Assembly (NCBI GenBank): GCA_000934455.1
Contig: KN894501.1
Location: 6,672-32,676 of the forward strand
Length of the DNA: 26,005 nt
Direction: 5' to 3'
Source: Apostichopus parvimensis
Lineage: Eukaryota > Echinodermata > Holothuroidea > Aspidochirotida > Stichopodidae
Under the pieces are notes generated by a model that saw nothing but the letters and a program-made list of their open reading frames with translations, had not been told where the DNA came from and searched no databases. Positions 22,017 through 26,005 of the stretch are shown here, piece by piece. A program made the translations under genes and the position numbers. The stretch's first letter is position 1. Each line of letters begins with the position of its first letter.

Positions 22017-22047
22017 ACCATGGAGGCTCTGTTTGTACCTCCATGGT
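22017..22047. repeat. Perfect inverted repeat, 10-bp arms
   Basis: ACCATGGAGG (22017-22026) and CCTCCATGGT (22038-22047) are exact reverse complements with an 11-base loop. The arms are 60 percent GC, giving a stable hairpin. GGTACAAC-like words stand directly outside or overlap the arms on both sides. No terminator or RNA gene function is evident. Confidence 0.8.
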
Positions 22048-22995
22048 ACAACTCCAGTGTTATGTTAGCTTCAAGGTTAGTAACAGAGAAAACCAACTTC
22101 TCTAAAGACTGACTGATCTTTTCAGGTTCGCTGCATGGTCAGAGGGTCAACCACCTGTTTACATTATAACCAGTCCGTATCACAGCATTATGCTGCCAAT
22201 CTACGTAACTCAGCGTGCTTTAACTTCCTGTCCTTGAATAGCAAAGAAAAAACGCATACATTAAAACTGGATTTACACTGAATATTTCAAAAGGAAGCAC
22301 AGATACTAGTAATAAACCAAAATGTGAACATTCAAGCCCTTAAAAATCTCACAACATTCACTCACATCATGTTTTACATAACGTATGCTGGTAATTTGTC
22401 CAAGGCATGTCTTAACGTGTAGTTACATTTTAAAGAACAAATGCTCCGCCCAGTTTTAACATTTGATGTGTCGATGGCGGTTACATCCATCAGAATTAAC
22501 CATCAGATCATTTGATTTTGAACTTCCATGGGAAATCAAACTGGAGTTATATTGCGAAGTCGATCACATTGGTTCCATAAGTAACACGATACCGTGATGC
22601 TGGTGGCAAGCATCTCCACTTTCGTCCAACTCTATATGTTTCTGTGTTATCTTTAGGGTAAGGTTTTATCAATTTCACAATTATCGAATCGAGACGCCTT
22701 TGCCACAGTCTGTCTTACGATAAGCCAAGCCCAGCATCACATTGCATTATTCAACATTGGACATAATGGAAGGATATGCTGAAGGTTGTACATAATCCCG
22801 TACTGTACTGCAGAGCTCTTTAAAAAATTTTTTTAATTAATCAAAAGTCAACATTTCAGTTGCGTCTTCTCATGCACCATTTTGAAAGCCTTTGTTACGT
22901 ATTTAACAAGAAAACAAAGAATACAACTGGTGAGTTGATACTCTAGCTCATTTGATTTTGCTTTGTTCCTCTCATACCTATTTCACTGCCCCCAA

Positions 22996-23026
22996 CCCTA
23001 CCCCTCCCCTCCCCTCCCCTCCCCCT
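22996..23026 (+). repeat. CCCCT tandem repeat
   Basis: A five-base unit CCCCT is repeated about five times (23001-23025), preceded by CCCTA. The minus strand is a quadruplex motif. Its start is complementary to the G-quadruplex tract at 16554-16567. Confidence 0.88.
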
Positions 23027-23106
23027 GCCTATTCTTGGCTCTTTCTCTGTCCCAACACTTAAAACCTATTTTACTCTGAAGTTCATGGAGGGGTTGACAG
23101 ACCGTG

Positions 23107-23199
23107 AAGATTTCCAGTGTCTGGAATTTAAATAGAATCCCAAAGATTTCCAGTGTCTGGAATGTAAATAGAACCCTAAAGATTTCTCTGGAATGTGTC
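23107..23199 (+). repeat. 36-bp tandem repeat, about 2.5 copies
   Basis: Copies start at 23107, 23143 and 23179 (truncated). The unit begins AAGATTTCCAGTGTCTGGAA and ends with an AAATAGAA(T/C)CC word. Inside it, TTCCAG and CTGGAA form a small palindrome with a 3-base centre. The third copy has lost the left arm of that palindrome. Confidence 0.93.
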
Positions 23200-25133
23200 T
23201 TTTTTCCTTTGCTTGACAGCTTTCATTCTACTCTAACGATTTAAAACAATAGTTAATGTAAATACTGTACGATGTATCATAAGAACAATCATACCCATTG
23301 TTATAGCTCTTGCCGTTTCATTAGAATTGTCATTTTGGCAAATGTTGTTATTTCTTGAAATATTAAATAAGTATTGAAAATTGCGGTTGTATCGTCCAGT
23401 TGTTAGGTAATAATATTGACTCTTTCTCCCTGATATTGAGGCCCATCTCTTGAAAATATATGTTAATGTCCACACTAGCTGGTCGTCATTGAGTTAAACG
23501 TGTTTGTGAAATCCTCCGTCGACCTATACACTTTTTAACTTTGAATTGGATATTTAAAAACCTTTTCCAACCTTTCCGTCGGTAACGTAACGACTATGTT
23601 ACCTGTATCTCTTACTCTCCATGTATTCTCAGAAATTGTTCATGTGGATCAATTTAGTATATATCTATATATTTTTTTTTAATATCTTGGCTAGCGAGAA
23701 TACTCAGTATCTCTACTCTTTTCTTTTCATATCTTTTTCCCCATCAATTTCAAAATGAAAGTTTGCCGTTATTAGTTTTCAATCTTCTCATAAAATCTTT
23801 GTTGTCATTTGTTTGCCACTTGGCAACGATATAAAAAAGGTCTATAAAATCAGACCTCGTCTCATATAATATATTTGACGGAATAATATCTATATCTCTC
23901 GAAGCGACAAAGCGTCTTCTTTTCAGCGAGGAGAGGAAAAAAGGCAGGGCTTTGAGTATGTCAGATTGAAATGCATTGAAAAGGTCTACCTTTGTTCGTT
24001 GATAACTAAGGGCAGACAAAACCGTCTTCATTGTGTTCAACTTGAATGGCGATGAATTGATTATGAACGTTTGTTCCAGCTAGGCAGAAAGAACCTTGAA
24101 TAGACGAACGATATTGAAATAAATCATTCAAAAAGAAAATTATGATAAGCCAATGTGAATATGTGTGTACAGGTTCAATGGTGAATGATATTTAGATGAA
24201 GATCCCACATAAATATATATGTACAATATTCAGCATGTAGGGTACAGTCTGAAAACCACTATGCGTGTACAATTGATATTAATAACCTTAAGAACGCTTC
24301 GGCGATCTCAACTCCCTTCCGTGTATTCTTTCATATATTCTTTTATATATTGTATGTTTGATTTTTTTTTGGTTGTAGTTTTTGTTTAGGGTTTATTATT
24401 GTAGAACTAACATTACCCCAGTCTAGGAAGCACTGCTCGAAATCATTACGACATGAAGCGTATTAAACATTGGAAATGATTTATGTGTCTGTGATTCGTG
24501 ATGTGATATATCAGAACGCCTGGTATAGTACACGTAACAGCTAGTCAATAACATGACTGGTATAGTCAGAATGTATTTACAGAGCTAGTCAATAATATAA
24601 CCTTTTATTTATATTACTTTGAAAATATGCTCTGTTAATATTAAGTGTCATATTCTATATATAAATTTTGTAAAATTATCAAATTATGCATTGTTTGCTT
24701 AGAGAGTGTGTAGTATAGGCAAAGCTTTTACAATTTATAGTTTTCCAGGAATTGTGTGAATTGGTTTATGAACCATTACATGCAATGCTGTTCATACATT
24801 TATTTTATGAATAATATATTCGCCGAGTGCAACATTGATTTATTGTGAAAATTGTTAAAGTATATGGTAGGAAAGTATGTTTGTTTGGTACATATTAAAG
24901 TTGCTTCATTACAATGAAGATATGTATGCATAGAGAATCAGTCAATATTTCAAAGTCAGATTGGTGTATATAAAACAAAGAAAATAGATGGGATGTAAGA
25001 AATTTGTTGCAGCGAAAGAAAGACCAAAACATTATTTTCTTAAACTCAGTATTGTTCTTGGAATTATCTTTCAGTTGATTGGGTACTGTCTGTTCCACAG
25101 TTGGCATGTTCTGGGATTAAAGATCAAGAAGGT

Positions 25134-25165
25134 GGGGTAGGGGGATGGTAGGGGACGGGGGGGGG
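25134..25165 (+). repeat. G-rich tract, G-quadruplex motif
   Basis: G-runs of four, five, four and nine are separated by TA, ATGGTA and AC. It lies about 710 bases before the linker exon on the sense strand and could influence splicing of that exon or polymerase passage. Confidence 0.7.
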
Positions 25166-25506
25166 TTGCGTTGGAGAGATGGAGCGAGGTTCAATTGCAT
25201 AAACAGGCTTCTCACTTAAGTGCTCGACAGTTCGATCCACAAAATGTGTCACTTAAACCAATGATAGGTACCAAATAGTGAGTTTCATAACTCATTTTAT
25301 ATGGCGTGGTGAAAAAACTGCTCTGTGAATGTTTATTAATAAAAAGAGTGGTAAAGACACAATTACTGTTTAAGATCGGAGTGTGCGTAACATTAATTGG
25401 AATAAGCATAGTTACATTGATTCTGTTGGAGTGCAATAGGTTTGCTGTGAATGAGAATATAACAACGATATTTTTTGGCAAAAATGTACTGTTGTCTTTT
25501 CTTCAG

Positions 25507-25874
25507 TAAATCATCAACTACTGTTTATTTGTTTTATTCCTTTTTTTTCTTACAACTGTCGTTTTCTCTGTTTTCTCCTAATATGTTTTGGTTCTTTTCT
25601 ATGTTTACTATGCAAATTTCTTCTCTCAGATCCTATTCTTATTCTCTTTTAATTATTGTTTTCGCACCCCTTCCATATACATATCTATATATATATTATC
25701 TGACTTTGCTCTGAAATTTCTGTGATCTTTCTTTCACTTGATTAAAAACATTTCTTCAACAATTTTTGATTCTGACTTTTCTCTCTATTTGCTGTGTTCT
25801 TCATTTCTATCTTCCTGTCATCTAACCTCTTTTTCTGTCTCTCTGCATTTTCTCTCTCTCTCTAACTCCTCTAG
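25507..25874 (+). other. PTBP1: Extended pyrimidine-rich acceptor region of the linker exon
   Basis: The final ~370 intron bases are dominated by T and C, with about ten TCTT words and CTCTCT runs, which are known PTB-binding motifs. AG is absent from 25507-25627 and from 25630-25872. The two AG sites bounding these zones, TCTTTTCTTCAG ending at 25506 and TTCTTCTCTCAG ending at 25629, are themselves good acceptors. The true acceptor is CTAG at 25874. A consensus branch site CTAAC at 25822-25826 (A at 25825, 50 bases upstream) would serve it; another CTAAC at 25862-25866 is too close. Long AG-free zones are associated with distant branch points and regulated exons, but the site at 25825 makes a distant branch unnecessary here. 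Confidence 0.8.
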
Positions 25875-26005
25875 GCGGTCGCGGTACAGGCGGCGTTGCA
25901 AGCGGTCAACGCCGTTCTCAATACCTCCTCCAAGCCTGGTGGCAGTGGGGATGCCTCCATGGAACATGGTTCGCCATCCCATCAATCTCCGCCACTGGAT
26001 CGGAG
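25875..26005 (+). CDS. PTBP1: PTB exon: RRM1-RRM2 linker (partial)
   Basis: This exon begins in phase 0 and runs off the window; 43 full codons are visible, starting AVAVQAALQAVNAV. Vertebrate PTBP has ARAQAALQAVNSV at the same place, directly after the RRM1 exon, so the join is secure. In human PTB this Ala-rich stretch can form a transient third helix on RRM1 that responds to RNA hairpins. The following NTSSKPGGSGDASMEHGSPS and HQSPPLDR is a low-complexity Ser/Gly/Pro linker, also variable in other PTBs; the next conserved part would be the start of RRM2. The exon is much richer in GC than its surroundings. An in-exon CAG at 25887-25889 could act as a second acceptor and would remove AVAVQ while keeping frame. 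A methionine at codon 29 could serve as a start in any transcript beginning in the preceding intron. Confidence 0.92.

Larger units (their letters stand above)
13306..25874 (+). other. PTBP1: Intron before the linker exon (12,569 bases)
   Basis: The donor is GTAAAT and the acceptor is CCTCTAG. It is the largest visible intron and is rich in low-complexity DNA. It contains a hAT-like scrap, hairpins, CACCACACCC and CCCCT repeats, a 139-bp-period duplication, quadruplex motifs, a C-run of 12 at 17965-17976, a CT run at 20433-20446, a possible internal promoter near 18250-18660, AGGTCA repeats and several short tandem repeats. Its last ~370 bases form a special acceptor region. Open frames at 19156-19506 (plus) and 20414-20914 (minus) lack ATG starts at their stated 5' ends and show no domain. 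Confidence 0.9.

Noticed and set aside
25170-25260. tRNA-like GTTCGATCC word near 25229
   Set aside because: No D-arm, anticodon arm or acceptor stem pairing can be fitted around it.

Overview
This is AT-rich animal genomic DNA, almost all of it intron. It carries three coding exons of one plus-strand gene. The exons encode a polypyrimidine tract-binding protein (PTB; PTBP1/2/3 in vertebrates, hephaestus in Drosophila). Exon 1 of the window (7095-7241) and exon 2 (13159-13305) together encode RRM1. The third (25875-26005, cut by the window end) encodes the RRM1-RRM2 linker. All three splice in phase 0, have GT/AG borders, and join into one uninterrupted reading frame. The 5' end of the gene and RRM2-4 lie outside the window. 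The organism is a metazoan. The linker reads more like vertebrate PTBP than like insect PTB, and the long introns and satellite content would suit a marine invertebrate deuterostome such as an echinoderm. That taxonomic guess is weak.

Layout: 1-7094 is the 3' part of an upstream intron with simple repeats, a perfect AT hairpin and C-rich tracts. Exon 7095-7241 follows. The next intron (7242-13158) holds two minisatellites with a similar 16-bp period and a shared GGGATTA core (7364-7444 and 11447-11871) plus two poly-G tracts. Exon 13159-13305 follows. The last intron (13306-25874, about 12.6 kb) holds a probable hAT transposon scrap, a 139-bp-period duplication of pyrimidine-rich DNA, G-quadruplex motifs, a possible internal promoter with two perfect CRE sites, diverged AGGTCA-containing repeats, short tandem repeats and hairpins. 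Its final ~370 bases are pyrimidine-rich and carry stacked splice acceptors.

No tRNA, rRNA, CRISPR array, intact transposase or other protein gene was recognised. The other open reading frames of 60-166 codons look like chance in AT-rich DNA.

The best candidate for unusual biology is the long, nearly AG-free pyrimidine tract before the linker exon. PTB itself binds such RNA and is known in vertebrates to control splicing of its own transcript. Here two upstream decoy acceptors would each bring in an early stop codon. This suggests a self-limiting splice switch at a different place from the known vertebrate one. That is inference and needs RNA data.
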